Positions 1 through 7,846 of a stretch of 64,000 bases of DNA are shown piece by piece. The notes under the pieces are model-generated. The model ran no database searches and was not told the origin of the DNA. It saw only the letters and a program-made list of their open reading frames with translations. Origin of the DNA: Pseudomonas sp. UMAB-08. Lineage in GTDB: Bacteria > Pseudomonadota > Gammaproteobacteria > Pseudomonadales > Pseudomonadaceae. The DNA is taken from assembly GCF_900095225.1 (NCBI RefSeq), contig NZ_LT607430.1, positions 1 to 64,000 of the forward strand, in the 5' to 3' direction. Made by a program: the position numbers and the translations under genes. Within the stretch, counting starts at the first letter, position 1. Each line of letters opens with the position of its first letter.

Positions 1-66
1 CCTGACGAATCGAAGATGGGGTTGTTGGATCAGGTGAAGGGAGCGTTGGGTAGCGGGGTGAGTTGA
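1..66 (+). CDS. C-terminal end of an unidentified protein (cut by window edge)
   Basis: Reading frame 1 is open from the window edge and ends at TGA 64-66, giving a tail that includes MGLLDQVKGALGSGVS. A strong hairpin follows three bases later, as expected behind the end of a gene. The fragment is too short to identify. It could also be chance open frame; the 21 codons have no decisive feature. Confidence 0.35.
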   Translation, partial: PDESKMGLLDQVKGALGSGVS

Positions 67-68
67 TG

Positions 69-124
69 ACTGCTTCGCAGCGGGACGCATAGTTGCAAGA
101 CTACGTGTCCCGCTGCGAAGCAGT
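69..124. repeat. Perfect 18-bp inverted repeat (repeat-like hairpin / terminator)
   Basis: Arms actgcttcgcagcgggac (69-86) and its exact complement (107-124) enclose a 20-base loop. It lies between the end of a plus-strand frame and the end of the minus-strand pyrC', so it could end transcription from both sides, though neither side has a clear T run. The arm sequence looks like one of the dispersed palindromes common in fluorescent pseudomonads; only one copy is present here. Confidence 0.6.
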
Positions 125-162
125 TTAAGCGGTGCATCTGACGCACCGCGATCAAGACCCAA

Positions 163-1434
163 TCAGCTGCTGTAGCTGATCCGTCCATCCACCAGGGTGT
201 AGCGCACGGCCCCCGGCAGGCAGTGGCCAAGGAATGGGCAGTTTTCGCCTTTGGACAGCCATTTCTCGCCAACAACAGTAGAAGCCGTCGGGTCGAACAG
301 CACCAGATCCGCTGGCGCACCGACACGCAATTGACCGGCAGGCAGGCGCAAGGCCGCCGCAGGGCCAGCGCTGAGGCGTGCCAGCAGGGTTGGCAGGTCG
401 AGCAGGCCGTCTGCGACCAACGTCATCGCCAGCGGCAATAGCAGCTCAACGCTGCTGATGCCCGGCTCGGTCGCACCGAACGGGGCCAGCTTGGCGTCGC
501 GTTCATGGGGTTGGTGATGGCTGGAGATGGCTTGAACCACCCCGGACTTCACGGCTTCACGCAGGCCATCGCGGTCGGCGCGGGTGCGCAGCGGCGGCTG
601 GACGTGGTACAGGCTGGAGAAGTCGATCAGCGCTTCATCGGTGAGGATAAGCTGATACATCGCCACGTCGGCCGTGACCGGCAGCCCACGGGCCTGCGCC
701 TGAGCGATCAGTTCCACACCGCGCGCACTGGTCAATTGGCTGAAGTGCGCGCGCACGCCGCTTTGTTCCACCAGCAGCAGATCCCGAGCCAAGGCCACTG
801 TTTCGGCAGTCTCGGGAATGCCCGGCAAGCCGAGGAAGCTGGCAGTAGGGCCTTCATGGGCCAGGCCACCTTCAGCCAGATCGCGGTCCTGAGAATGGAA
901 AATCACCGTCAGGTCGAATGTCGCGGCGTATTCCAGTGCCCGACACAACGTCCGGGTATTGCGAAAGCTGTCCAGGCCATTGCCGAAGGCGACGCAGCCC
1001 GCATCGCGCAAGGCAATCAGCTCGGCCAGTTGCTCACCTTCCAGACCCTTGCTGAAGGCGCCGATAGGGAACACTTTGCAATTGCCGGCTTCGCGTGCGC
1101 GGTCGATGATCAGCTCGGCCACGGCGGAGGTGTCGAGCACCGGTTTGGTCCGTGGCGGGCAGCACAGGCTGGTGACGCCGCCGGCTGCTGCGGCTTGGGT
1201 CTCACTGGCGATTGTGCCTTTACGGCTGTAGCCCGGTTCGCGCAGGGCTACGTTGAGGTCGACCAGACCGGGTGCGGCGACCAGGCCCTTGGCCTCAATC
1301 GTCTGGCTGGCAACGAAACCTGCTGGAGCCTCGCCGAGGGCGATAATCTTGCCGGCTTCCAGGTGCAGATCAATGACGTTGTCCAGACCGCTGGTGGGGT
1401 CGATGACGCGAGCGCCGAGGATGCTGAGCTTCAC
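163..1434 (-). CDS. pyrC: Dihydroorotase-like protein PyrC' (probably non-catalytic partner of PyrB)
   Basis: A 423-residue amidohydrolase-fold protein of the dihydroorotase family. The usual metal-binding H-x-H before the LREPG motif is replaced: here the segment reads [11 protein letters not shown], with Asn61 and Ala63 where the two histidines should be. In pseudomonads such inactive PyrC' proteins are known to form the structural partner of aspartate carbamoyltransferase, while a separate true dihydroorotase does the reaction elsewhere. The start ATG overlaps the pyrB stop by four bases, so the two are translationally coupled, fitting a complex of fixed proportion. The identification is firm; lack of catalysis is inferred from the missing ligands. 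Confidence 0.93.
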   Translation of the reverse strand: MKLSILGARVIDPTSGLDNVIDLHLEAGKIIALGEAPAGFVASQTIEAKGLVAAPGLVDLNVALREPGYSRKGTIASETQAAAAGGVTSLCCPPRTKPVLDTSAVAELIIDRAREAGNCKVFPIGAFSKGLEGEQLAELIALRDAGCVAFGNGLDSFRNTRTLCRALEYAATFDLTVIFHSQDRDLAEGGLAHEGPTASFLGLPGIPETAETVALARDLLLVEQSGVRAHFSQLTSARGVELIAQAQARGLPVTADVAMYQLILTDEALIDFSSLYHVQPPLRTRADRDGLREAVKSGVVQAISSHHQPHERDAKLAPFGATEPGISSVELLLPLAMTLVADGLLDLPTLLARLSAGPAAALRLPAGQLRVGAPADLVLFDPTASTVVGEKWLSKGENCPFLGHCLPGAVRYTLVDGRISYSS

Positions 1435-2435
1435 TGGGCGTTCTCCTGCTCGAATTGACGTTGTGCGGTTTGCCCGCTCATGGCCATGGACAGCACAGCC
1501 ATGCGTATTGCGATGCCGTAGGTGACCTGGTTGAGGATCACCGAATGGGCGCCGTCGGCCACTGCCGACTCGATCTCCACGCCGCGGTTGATCGGGCCTG
1601 GGTGCATGACAATGACGTCCGGTTTGGCGCCGGCCAGACGTGCGGTGGTCAGGCCGAACAGGCGGTAGAACTCACCTTCGCTGGGCAACAGACCGCCCTG
1701 CATGCGTTCGCGTTGCAGGCGCAGCATGATCACCACGTCGACGTCTTTGAGGCCGGCAGCCAGGTCGGTGTAGACCTTGACCCCGTACTGCTCGACGCCC
1801 ACCGGCAACAAGGTTTTCGGCGCGACTACGCGGATGTCCGGGCAGCCGAGGGCTTTGAGCGCAATCATGTTCGAGCGCGCCACCCGCGAGTGCAGGATGT
1901 CACCAACGATGGCCACGGAGAGGTTTTCGAAACCACCCTTGTGCCGACGGATGGTGAGCATGTCGAGCATGCCCTGGGTCGGGTGCGCATGGCGGCCGTC
2001 GCCACCGTTGATGATCGCGACCTCCGGGCAGACATGTTCGGCGATGAAGTGCGCGGCGCCCGAGTCGCCATGACGCACGACGAACATGTCGGCGGCCATC
2101 GCTTCAAGGTTGCGCAGGGTGTCGAACAGCGTTTCGCCCTTGCTGGTGGACGAAGTCGAGACATTCAGGGTGATCACGTCGGCCGACAGCCGTTGGGCAG
2201 CCAGTTCGAACGTGGTGCGGGTGCGGGTCGAGTTCTCGAAGAACACGTTGCACACCGTCTTGCCGCGCAGCAGCGGGACTTTCTTTACCGCCCGGGCGCC
2301 GACTTCCAGAAAGGAGTCGGCGGTGTCGAGAATTTCGGTGAGTAACTCGCGGGGCAAACCGTCGAGCGAAAGAAAGTGGCGCAGCTGGCCCTGATGATTG
2401 AGCTGCAGTGGGCGCTTGGCGTCGATAGGCGTCAT
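1431..2435 (-). CDS. pyrB: Aspartate carbamoyltransferase catalytic subunit PyrB
   Basis: A 334-residue protein that condenses carbamoyl phosphate with aspartate in the first committed step of pyrimidine synthesis. The carbamoyl-phosphate motif [13 protein letters not shown] is present, as are the HPTQ motif ([14 protein letters not shown]) and the late HPGP segment ([10 protein letters not shown]). It is somewhat longer than the E. coli catalytic chain because of an N-terminal extension, which in Pseudomonas is linked to nucleotide inhibition. It sits between pyrR (22 bases upstream) and pyrC' (4-base overlap), all on the minus strand, and is very likely one operon. Confidence 0.97.
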   Translation of the reverse strand: MTPIDAKRPLQLNHQGQLRHFLSLDGLPRELLTEILDTADSFLEVGARAVKKVPLLRGKTVCNVFFENSTRTRTTFELAAQRLSADVITLNVSTSSTSKGETLFDTLRNLEAMAADMFVVRHGDSGAAHFIAEHVCPEVAIINGGDGRHAHPTQGMLDMLTIRRHKGGFENLSVAIVGDILHSRVARSNMIALKALGCPDIRVVAPKTLLPVGVEQYGVKVYTDLAAGLKDVDVVIMLRLQRERMQGGLLPSEGEFYRLFGLTTARLAGAKPDVIVMHPGPINRGVEIESAVADGAHSVILNQVTYGIAIRMAVLSMAMSGQTAQRQFEQENAQ

Positions 2436-2457
2436 CGCAAGGACTCTTTATTAAGGG

Positions 2458-2973
2458 CTAGAGGGCGGCGGCGGAGAGGTTCTGGTATTCAAGTGCGAGC
2501 GGCGCGGGGCCGAGCAATTTTACCCGCTCATCGGGCGCCAGCGACAGGGTGGCACCGACCACGTTGGGGCGAATCGGCAGCTCCCCGGCGTTAAGGTCGA
2601 GCAGGCAGACCAGGGTCACACTGACCGGACGACCGTAATCGAACAGTTCGTTGAGCGCAGCGCGGATGGTCCGACCGCTCATCAGCACGTCATCGATCAG
2701 GACCAGGTGCTGGCCTTCGATCTCGAACGGCAGGGCCGAGGGTCGCACTTGCGGGTGCAAGCCGTTCTGGCTGAAATCGTCGCGGTAGAAGGACACGTCC
2801 AGTGTGCCCAGCGGCGACTGGCTGCCCAGTGCTTCAAGCAACGCCTGCGCGACCCAGATGCCACCCGTGCGAATGCCGATATAACGCGGTTCAGTGATGT
2901 TGCGCTGGCTCAGATAGGCCTTCAGATCAATGGCCATCTGGCTGATCAGTGCGGCGGGATTGGGCAGGCTCAT
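2458..2973 (-). CDS. pyrR: PyrR: pyrimidine regulator / uracil phosphoribosyltransferase
   Basis: About 171 residues from the ATG at 2973 ([13 protein letters not shown]). It has the PRPP-binding motif [17 protein letters not shown] of type I phosphoribosyltransferases. In Gram-positives PyrR binds pyr mRNA; in Pseudomonas it is reported as a regulator of pyr genes, with uracil phosphoribosyltransferase activity also possible. I chose this start over an in-frame one 33 bases upstream because AAGGAG lies just before it and homologues begin MSLPNP. It is the first gene of pyrRBC'. A small hairpin lies in the leader (2991-3020). Confidence 0.93.
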   Translation of the reverse strand: MSLPNPAALISQMAIDLKAYLSQRNITEPRYIGIRTGGIWVAQALLEALGSQSPLGTLDVSFYRDDFSQNGLHPQVRPSALPFEIEGQHLVLIDDVLMSGRTIRAALNELFDYGRPVSVTLVCLLDLNAGELPIRPNVVGATLSLAPDERVKLLGPAPLALEYQNLSAAAL

Positions 2974-2990
2974 GGTTGCTCCTTCAGGGG

Positions 2991-3020
2991 CCTGAGCGTC
3001 TTTCACGCAGGTTGCTCAGG
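2991..3020 (-). promoter_or_regulatory. Hairpin in the pyrR leader
   Basis: Arms cctgagc (2991-2997) and gctcagg (3014-3020) pair perfectly around a 16-base loop, less than 20 bases upstream of the pyrR start and directly before its ribosome binding site. It could influence pyrR translation. There is no T run, so it is not an intrinsic terminator. A role is inference only. Confidence 0.35.
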
Positions 3021-3067
3021 CTGAAAACTGGATGTCTATTCTTTCAATAAAGAGATCGATAAAGCGG

Positions 3068-3505
3068 TCACGCGTCGAACAGGGCGCCGTTGGCATCCAG
3101 CCAGCCCTGCAACAACAGCGCGGCAGCAATGGCGTCCACCGGGTTGTCGCGATAACTGCCTTTCTGCCCGCCACGGGACAGACGCTCGCCCTTGGCTTCA
3201 AAGGTGGTCAGGCGCTCGTCGTGGGTATACACCGGCAGGTTGTAGCGGCCGTTGAGTCGACGCGAGAACTTTTCAGCGCGGGCGCTCATGTCGCTCGGCG
3301 TGCCGTCCATGTTCAGTGGCAGACCGACGACAATGGCGTCGGGCTTCCATTCGCGGATCAATGCTTCGACCTTGTCCCAGTCCGGGATGCCGTTCTGCGC
3401 TTTCAAGATGCACAGCTCGCGGGCCTGGCCGGTAATCACCTGGCCAACGGCAACGCCGATCTGTTTGGTGCCGTAATCGAAGCCCAGCAAAAGACGTAAA
3501 GCCAT
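3068..3505 (-). CDS. ruvX: RuvX/YqgF: RNase H-fold pre-16S rRNA nuclease / Holliday junction resolvase-like
   Basis: A 145-residue YqgF-family protein. The N-terminal GFDYGTKQIGVAVG gives the first acidic residue (Asp9) of the RNase H-like fold; a second is in VGLPLNMDG and a third in DERLTT. The family processes the 5' end of pre-16S rRNA and was first proposed as a Holliday junction resolvase. Its ATG overlaps the algH stop (ATGA), the usual arrangement in Pseudomonas, and pyrR follows 94 bases downstream. Confidence 0.95.
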   Translation of the reverse strand: MALRLLLGFDYGTKQIGVAVGQVITGQARELCILKAQNGIPDWDKVEALIREWKPDAIVVGLPLNMDGTPSDMSARAEKFSRRLNGRYNLPVYTHDERLTTFEAKGERLSRGGQKGSYRDNPVDAIAAALLLQGWLDANGALFDA

Positions 3506-4074
3506 CAGGCGTGGCCCGCCTGACTGGTCAGCAAGCTGAGATTGACGCCCAGAACGGCCGCCGCCGCATGGAGGCGATGCTCACTCGGGATGTCGAACAG
3601 GATGGCTGGGTCGAACGGGCAGGTCAGCCAGATGTTGGCGGCCAGCTCGGCGTCCAGTTGCCCGGCTTCCCAGCCCGCATACCCGAGGGTGATCACATGT
3701 TGGTCCGGGCCGTAGCCGTCAGCGATAGAGAACAGCACATCCTGAGACGTCGACAGCGCGAGGCCGCCGAGTTCGACCGTTGCCTGAAATTCCGGTCCGC
3801 TCGGGTGCAGGACAAAACCGCGATCGGTTTGCACCGGGCCACCGGAATGAATCGGGATGTGTTGGCAGCGCAACGGCGGTTCGATTTCGGGGCGCAGTTG
3901 CTCAAGAATGTCCGCCAGCGTCAGGCTTTGTGGACGGTTGATCACCAGGCCCATGGCGCCATCTGCGTTGTGCTCGACGATGTAGGTCAAGGTTTGCGCA
4001 AAATTCGGATCGGCCATGTGCGGCATGGCAATCAGGAAGTGATGCTTGAGGTAGCTTGCGGGGACGTTTTTCAT
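3505..4074 (-). CDS. algH: YqgE/AlgH family protein
   Basis: 189 residues from the ATG at 4074 (MKNVPASYLKHHFL). Family hallmarks are IAMPHMADPNFAQTLTYIVEH near the N terminus, GALGLVINRP-like residues (GAMGLVINRPQS) and the GGPV segment (HSGGPVQTDRGFVLH). AlgH was found as a regulator of alginate genes in P. aeruginosa, but its biochemical role is unsettled. An open frame continues 180 bases upstream; I reject that longer start because homologues begin at MKN and the upstream part overlaps the TonB gene's 3' end. It is coupled to ruvX by a four-base overlap. Confidence 0.94.
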   Translation of the reverse strand: MKNVPASYLKHHFLIAMPHMADPNFAQTLTYIVEHNADGAMGLVINRPQSLTLADILEQLRPEIEPPLRCQHIPIHSGGPVQTDRGFVLHPSGPEFQATVELGGLALSTSQDVLFSIADGYGPDQHVITLGYAGWEAGQLDAELAANIWLTCPFDPAILFDIPSEHRLHAAAAVLGVNLSLLTSQAGHA

Positions 4075-4138
4075 GAGCCCTAGTGTGGCGCTGCCCGGCG
4101 GGCCTGACAACTGGCTAATGTGATAGGTTTTCAGGTCT

Positions 4139-5038
4139 TCAGTTGCTGGACAGCTTATCGCCACGGGCGAAACGCCAGGTGCGAATGATCTCCAGCCGGT
4201 CGATGTCGGCCAGATCGCCGGTGAACGGCGCAAAAGGCGCCGCCAATCGCACAATACGTTGCGCCGCTTGATCGAGCAGCGGCTGACCGGACGACTCCAG
4301 CACTAATATTTCGAACAGGGAGCCGTCGCGGTTGATCGACACCATCATCCGCAAATTACCGTACACCTGGTTGCGCCGCGCTTCTTCGGGATAGTTGAGA
4401 TTGCCTATCCGTTCGATTTTTTTACGCCAGTCTTCTTTATACCAGGCGCCTTTGTCGCGCATGGTCGACGCAGCGCTGAGGCGATGGATCTTCGGGCGCT
4501 TGGCGTACAACTGTTGTTCGTTGGAGAGTTCGGCTTCCAGGCTGGAAATTTCGCTGGTCAGCTGCGAGCTGTCGAAGGTCGGTGCGGCCTTGACGGCGGG
4601 CTCTTGCTTGACCTCTTCGCGCTTGGTCACGGTTTTCTGGGTTTTCTGCGCGGTAGTCGCGACCGCTGTTTTCGGTGCTACCTGCTTTTCCACCGGTTTG
4701 GCGGCAGGGGGCGGCGTCACCTTGTTGATCTTGGTGTCCTGAAATGGCGCCAGTTCGGTAGTCTTGGGGATCGCCTTCTTGTCCAGCGTGCCGCTGCCCT
4801 GCTGATTATCCTGAGCGAGAAAATCGGCTTTTTTCGGTGGGGCTTCGCTTTTGAAGGTGGCGAGGGTGATTTCCAGGGTTTTGCTGATGTCAGGCGGTTT
4901 GACGTAAGCGAAGCCCACACCAAGGATCAGCGCTACGTGGATCAGCGCTGCAATCATCAGGGTAAACCCAAGCCGATCAGCCGGGCGCACGCCGGCACGG
5001 GCGAGTTCAGGGGGCAGATCGTCGGCCAAAGCTTTCAT
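4139..5038 (-). CDS. tonB3: TonB-family energy transducer (TonB3-like)
   Basis: 299 residues from ATG 5038. A short cytoplasmic N terminus is followed by one membrane helix (about residues 26-46, LMIAALIHVALILGVGFAYV), a long Pro/Lys/Ala/Gln-rich periplasmic spacer, and a C-terminal TonB domain (GNLRMMVSINRDGSLFEIL). It would couple the inner-membrane proton gradient to an outer-membrane receptor. No exbB or exbD is nearby. In P. aeruginosa the gene at the same place, between algH and gshB, is tonB3, which is needed for twitching motility; position next to pilG-chpA fits this. The symbol rests on synteny. Confidence 0.85.
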   Translation of the reverse strand: MKALADDLPPELARAGVRPADRLGFTLMIAALIHVALILGVGFAYVKPPDISKTLEITLATFKSEAPPKKADFLAQDNQQGSGTLDKKAIPKTTELAPFQDTKINKVTPPPAAKPVEKQVAPKTAVATTAQKTQKTVTKREEVKQEPAVKAAPTFDSSQLTSEISSLEAELSNEQQLYAKRPKIHRLSAASTMRDKGAWYKEDWRKKIERIGNLNYPEEARRNQVYGNLRMMVSINRDGSLFEILVLESSGQPLLDQAAQRIVRLAAPFAPFTGDLADIDRLEIIRTWRFARGDKLSSN

Positions 5039-5172
5039 CAACAGTCCAACATTTTCACAAGCCGCGCATGATAGCGCACTGTCGCAAAGACTGCGGTGTG
5101 CGCTGGTCTGGAGCTGGCCGGATCGGGCTGACTCCTGTGCAACCTGCACGGGGATCAGGCCGGGGATAACGT

Positions 5173-6126
5173 TTATCGGGCCTTGAGCTTCTTCTCGATG
5201 GCATCCATCAGCATGGACGCAATGTTGGTGCCGTATGCATTGTCGATTTCACGAATGCACGTCGGGCTGGTGACGTTGATTTCGGTCAGGTGCTCGCCAA
5301 TGATGTCGATACCAACGAACAGCAGGCCTCTTTCGCGCAGTGTCGGGCCGACTTCGGCCGCGATCCAGCGGTCGTGCGGGGTCAAGGGGCGGGCCTCGCC
5401 ACGACCACCGGCGGCCAGGTTGCCACGGGTTTCGCCAGCGGCCGGAATACGTGCGAGGCAGTAAGGCACAGGCTCGCCGTCAATCATCAGAATGCGTTTG
5501 TCGCCGTCCTTGATCGCAGGCAGATAGCCTTGGGCCATAATCTGCTGCGTGCCATTGGCCGTCAGGATTTCGAGGGTCACCGACAGGTTGGGATCGCCCT
5601 CGCGGTGGCGGAAGATGGATGTGCCACCCATGCCGTCCAGCGGTTTGAGGATCACATCGCCATGCAGTTCGGCGAATTCACGCAAGATGTCCATGCGGCG
5701 GCTGACCAGGGTCGGCGGCGTGCATTGCGGGAACAGCGTGGCAAACAGCTTCTCGTTGCAGTCACGCAGGCTCTGAGGGCGGTTGACCACCAGCACGCCG
5801 GCACGCTCGGCCTGTTCGAGCAGGTACGTGGAGTACACGAACTCCATGTTGAACGGCGGATCCTTGCGCATCAGGATCACGTCGAGGTCATCCAGGCCGC
5901 TGTCGACCTCAGCTTCCAGTTCGAACCAGTGCTCGGGGTCGGCGAAGACTTTCAGTGGCTTCATCCGGGCACGTGCCTGGCCGGCGTTCTGGTACAAATC
6001 GTGCTGTTCCATATAGAACAGCGACCAACCGCGATCCTGGGCGGCAAGGAGCATGGCCAGCGAGCTGTCCTTTTTATAGGAGATGTCCTCGATGGGGTCC
6101 ATGACAATCCCTAGGCGAACGCTCAT
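5173..6126 (-). CDS. gshB: Glutathione synthetase
   Basis: 317 residues (MSVRLGIVMDPIEDISYKKD). It joins gamma-glutamylcysteine to glycine with ATP, the last step of glutathione synthesis. ATP-grasp features are visible: the DPP(F/M) segment LMRKDPPFNMEFVYSTY, KPLDGMGGTSIF near residue 165, and the C-terminal INVTSPTCIREI. The start two codons inside the open frame matches homologues. Divergent from pilG, with 260 bases between them. Confidence 0.97.
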   Translation of the reverse strand: MSVRLGIVMDPIEDISYKKDSSLAMLLAAQDRGWSLFYMEQHDLYQNAGQARARMKPLKVFADPEHWFELEAEVDSGLDDLDVILMRKDPPFNMEFVYSTYLLEQAERAGVLVVNRPQSLRDCNEKLFATLFPQCTPPTLVSRRMDILREFAELHGDVILKPLDGMGGTSIFRHREGDPNLSVTLEILTANGTQQIMAQGYLPAIKDGDKRILMIDGEPVPYCLARIPAAGETRGNLAAGGRGEARPLTPHDRWIAAEVGPTLRERGLLFVGIDIIGEHLTEINVTSPTCIREIDNAYGTNIASMLMDAIEKKLKAR

Positions 6127-6386
6127 GGGCAATATCCTCTGTCGGTAAGGGCCGCTTGGGCCTGAAAATAGGCGTCAGGGTGGCGCCGTGCATGCGCTGG
6201 GTCAAGAGGCAAGCACGCAGCGTCGGGCTTTATGGATTGCGTCTGGAGAGTGTGCTAAAAAGGCTCGGCACTTGGCCTTGGGCCCCGCTAATTAAGGGGC
6301 TGGGGGCTCATGGTAGCTCCATGTCAGCCTGTAGACGCCGGGCACAACGCAGCAAATCGACTCGCCGCGGCGATGGTAGAGCAAAC

Positions 6387-6797
6387 ATGGAACAGCATTC
6401 CACAGCTTTGAAAGTGATGATCATCGACGATTCGAAGACGATTCGCCGCACCGCAGAGACGCTATTAAAGAACGTCGGTTGCGAGGTCATCACCGCGATA
6501 GACGGGTTCGATGCGCTGGCGAAGATCGCCGACAATCACCCGCGAATCATTTTCGTCGACATCATGATGCCGCGCCTGGATGGCTATCAGACCTGTGCAC
6601 TGATCAAGAATAACCGGGCGTTCAAGTCAACGCCGGTGATCATGCTGTCCTCCAGGGACGGCCTGTTCGACAAGGCCAAGGGCCGAATAGTCGGCTCAGA
6701 CCAGTTTCTGACCAAGCCTTTCAGCAAGGAAGAACTACTGAACGCGATCAAGGCCCATGTGCCGGAGTTCGTTGCAGTAGAACAACAAGTATCTTGA
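6387..6797 (+). CDS. pilG: PilG: CheY-like response regulator of the Pil-Chp system
   Basis: 136 residues from ATG 6387 (MEQHSTALKVMIIDDSK). A single receiver domain with acidic pocket Asp14-Asp15, phosphoacceptor Asp58 (FVDIMMPRLDGYQT), a Ser in the switch position (MLSSRDG) and Lys in LTKPFSKEEL. PilG receives phosphate from ChpA and promotes pilus extension. The open frame runs further upstream, but that part has atypical composition. First gene of pilGHIJ-chpA, a short gap before pilH. Confidence 0.95.
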   Translation: MEQHSTALKVMIIDDSKTIRRTAETLLKNVGCEVITAIDGFDALAKIADNHPRIIFVDIMMPRLDGYQTCALIKNNRAFKSTPVIMLSSRDGLFDKAKGRIVGSDQFLTKPFSKEELLNAIKAHVPEFVAVEQQVS

Positions 6798-6848
6798 TGC
6801 CCTGTGACCCTGGCGGGTCGAGAGCATCCATTGCGTATGGGGAATACC

Positions 6849-7214
6849 ATGGCTCGAATTCTGATCGTCGATGATTCGCCGACTGAAATGTACAAGTTGA
6901 CCGGCATGCTGGAGAAGCACGGTCATCACGTCCTGAAAGCCGAAAACGGCGCTGATGGCGTTGCCTTGGCCCGTCAGGAAAAACCCGACGCGGTGCTCAT
7001 GGATATCGTGATGCCCGGCCTCAATGGTTTCCAGGCCACGCGCCAACTGACTAAAGACGCTGACACCAACATGATTCCGGTGATCATCATCACGACCAAG
7101 GATCAGGAAACCGACAAAGTCTGGGGCAAGCGCCAGGGCGCGCGTGACTACCTGACCAAGCCGGTGGATGAAGACACCCTGATGAAAACCCTGAATGCGG
7201 TATTGGCCGGCTGA
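6849..7214 (+). CDS. pilH: PilH: CheY-like response regulator of the Pil-Chp system
   Basis: 121 residues from ATG 6849 (MARILIVDDSPTEMYK). Receiver domain with Asp8-Asp9, phosphoacceptor Asp52 (VLMDIVMPGLNGFQ), the IITTKDQ switch segment and DYLTKPVDE with the conserved lysine. In P. aeruginosa PilH opposes PilG and favours pilus retraction. It lies 51 bases after pilG and 12 before pilI. Confidence 0.95.
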   Translation: MARILIVDDSPTEMYKLTGMLEKHGHHVLKAENGADGVALARQEKPDAVLMDIVMPGLNGFQATRQLTKDADTNMIPVIIITTKDQETDKVWGKRQGARDYLTKPVDEDTLMKTLNAVLAG

Positions 7215-7226
7215 CGGTCCGCACTC

Positions 7227-7766
7227 ATGGCCGAGTCGAAAACCGCCTTCCAGTTGCTCCTTGAAATCGATCAGCGCTGTCGCTCCCTCGCGGCCGGTCT
7301 GCCTTTGCAGGAGACGCGACAGCAAGACTGGAGCGGGATCGGTTTTCGCATGGGCGAGCAGTGTTATGTGGCGCCCATGGGGGAGATCAGCGAGATCCTG
7401 CATGAGCCGCGTTGCTCCGTATTGCCTGGGGTAAAGCCCTGGGTCAAGGGCGTGGCCAACTTGCGGGGGCGGTTGCTGCCGATCATGGATCTGTGTGCAT
7501 TTTTTGATCATGAGTTGTCGCCTGTGCGAAAGCAGCGGCGCGTGCTGGTGGTCGATCATCAAGATGTGTTCGCCGGGCTGATGGTCGATGAAGTGCTGGG
7601 TGTGCAGCATTTCAGTCAACGCAGCTTGATGCCTGAGCCACTTGTCGCGTTCGATGCGGGGGTCGCTCCGTTCATTCAGGGGCAATTCTTGCGTGAACAG
7701 GCCTGGTTGGTATTCAGCCCGCATGCGCTGGCGCAATCACCGGGCTTCATGGATGTAGCGCTGTAA
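7227..7766 (+). CDS. pilI: PilI: CheW-like adaptor
   Basis: 179 residues forming one CheW domain. Visible are GIGFRMGEQCYVAPMGEISEI at the start of the domain and the conserved VANLRGRLLPIMDL core, followed by VVDHQDVFAGLMVDEVLGV. It would couple the MCP PilJ to the kinase ChpA at the inner membrane. It begins 12 bases after pilH and is followed by a hairpin with a T run, which may reduce transcription into pilJ. Confidence 0.94.
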   Translation: MAESKTAFQLLLEIDQRCRSLAAGLPLQETRQQDWSGIGFRMGEQCYVAPMGEISEILHEPRCSVLPGVKPWVKGVANLRGRLLPIMDLCAFFDHELSPVRKQRRVLVVDHQDVFAGLMVDEVLGVQHFSQRSLMPEPLVAFDAGVAPFIQGQFLREQAWLVFSPHALAQSPGFMDVAL

Positions 7767-7778
7767 CGTTTTTTCGGT

Positions 7779-7802
7779 GGGCCTCGACGGGCCCTTTTTT
7801 AT
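7779..7802 (+). terminator. Rho-independent terminator/attenuator between pilI and pilJ
   Basis: Arms gggcc (7779-7783) and ggccc (7790-7794) are followed by tttttta. The stem is short, so partial read-through is likely. It separates pilGHI from pilJ-chpA inside what is otherwise one same-strand run. Confidence 0.65.
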
Positions 7803-7846
7803 TTCAGGGATGAATAGATGTCGCTGGCCAGGCGGGGGCCTGAATA

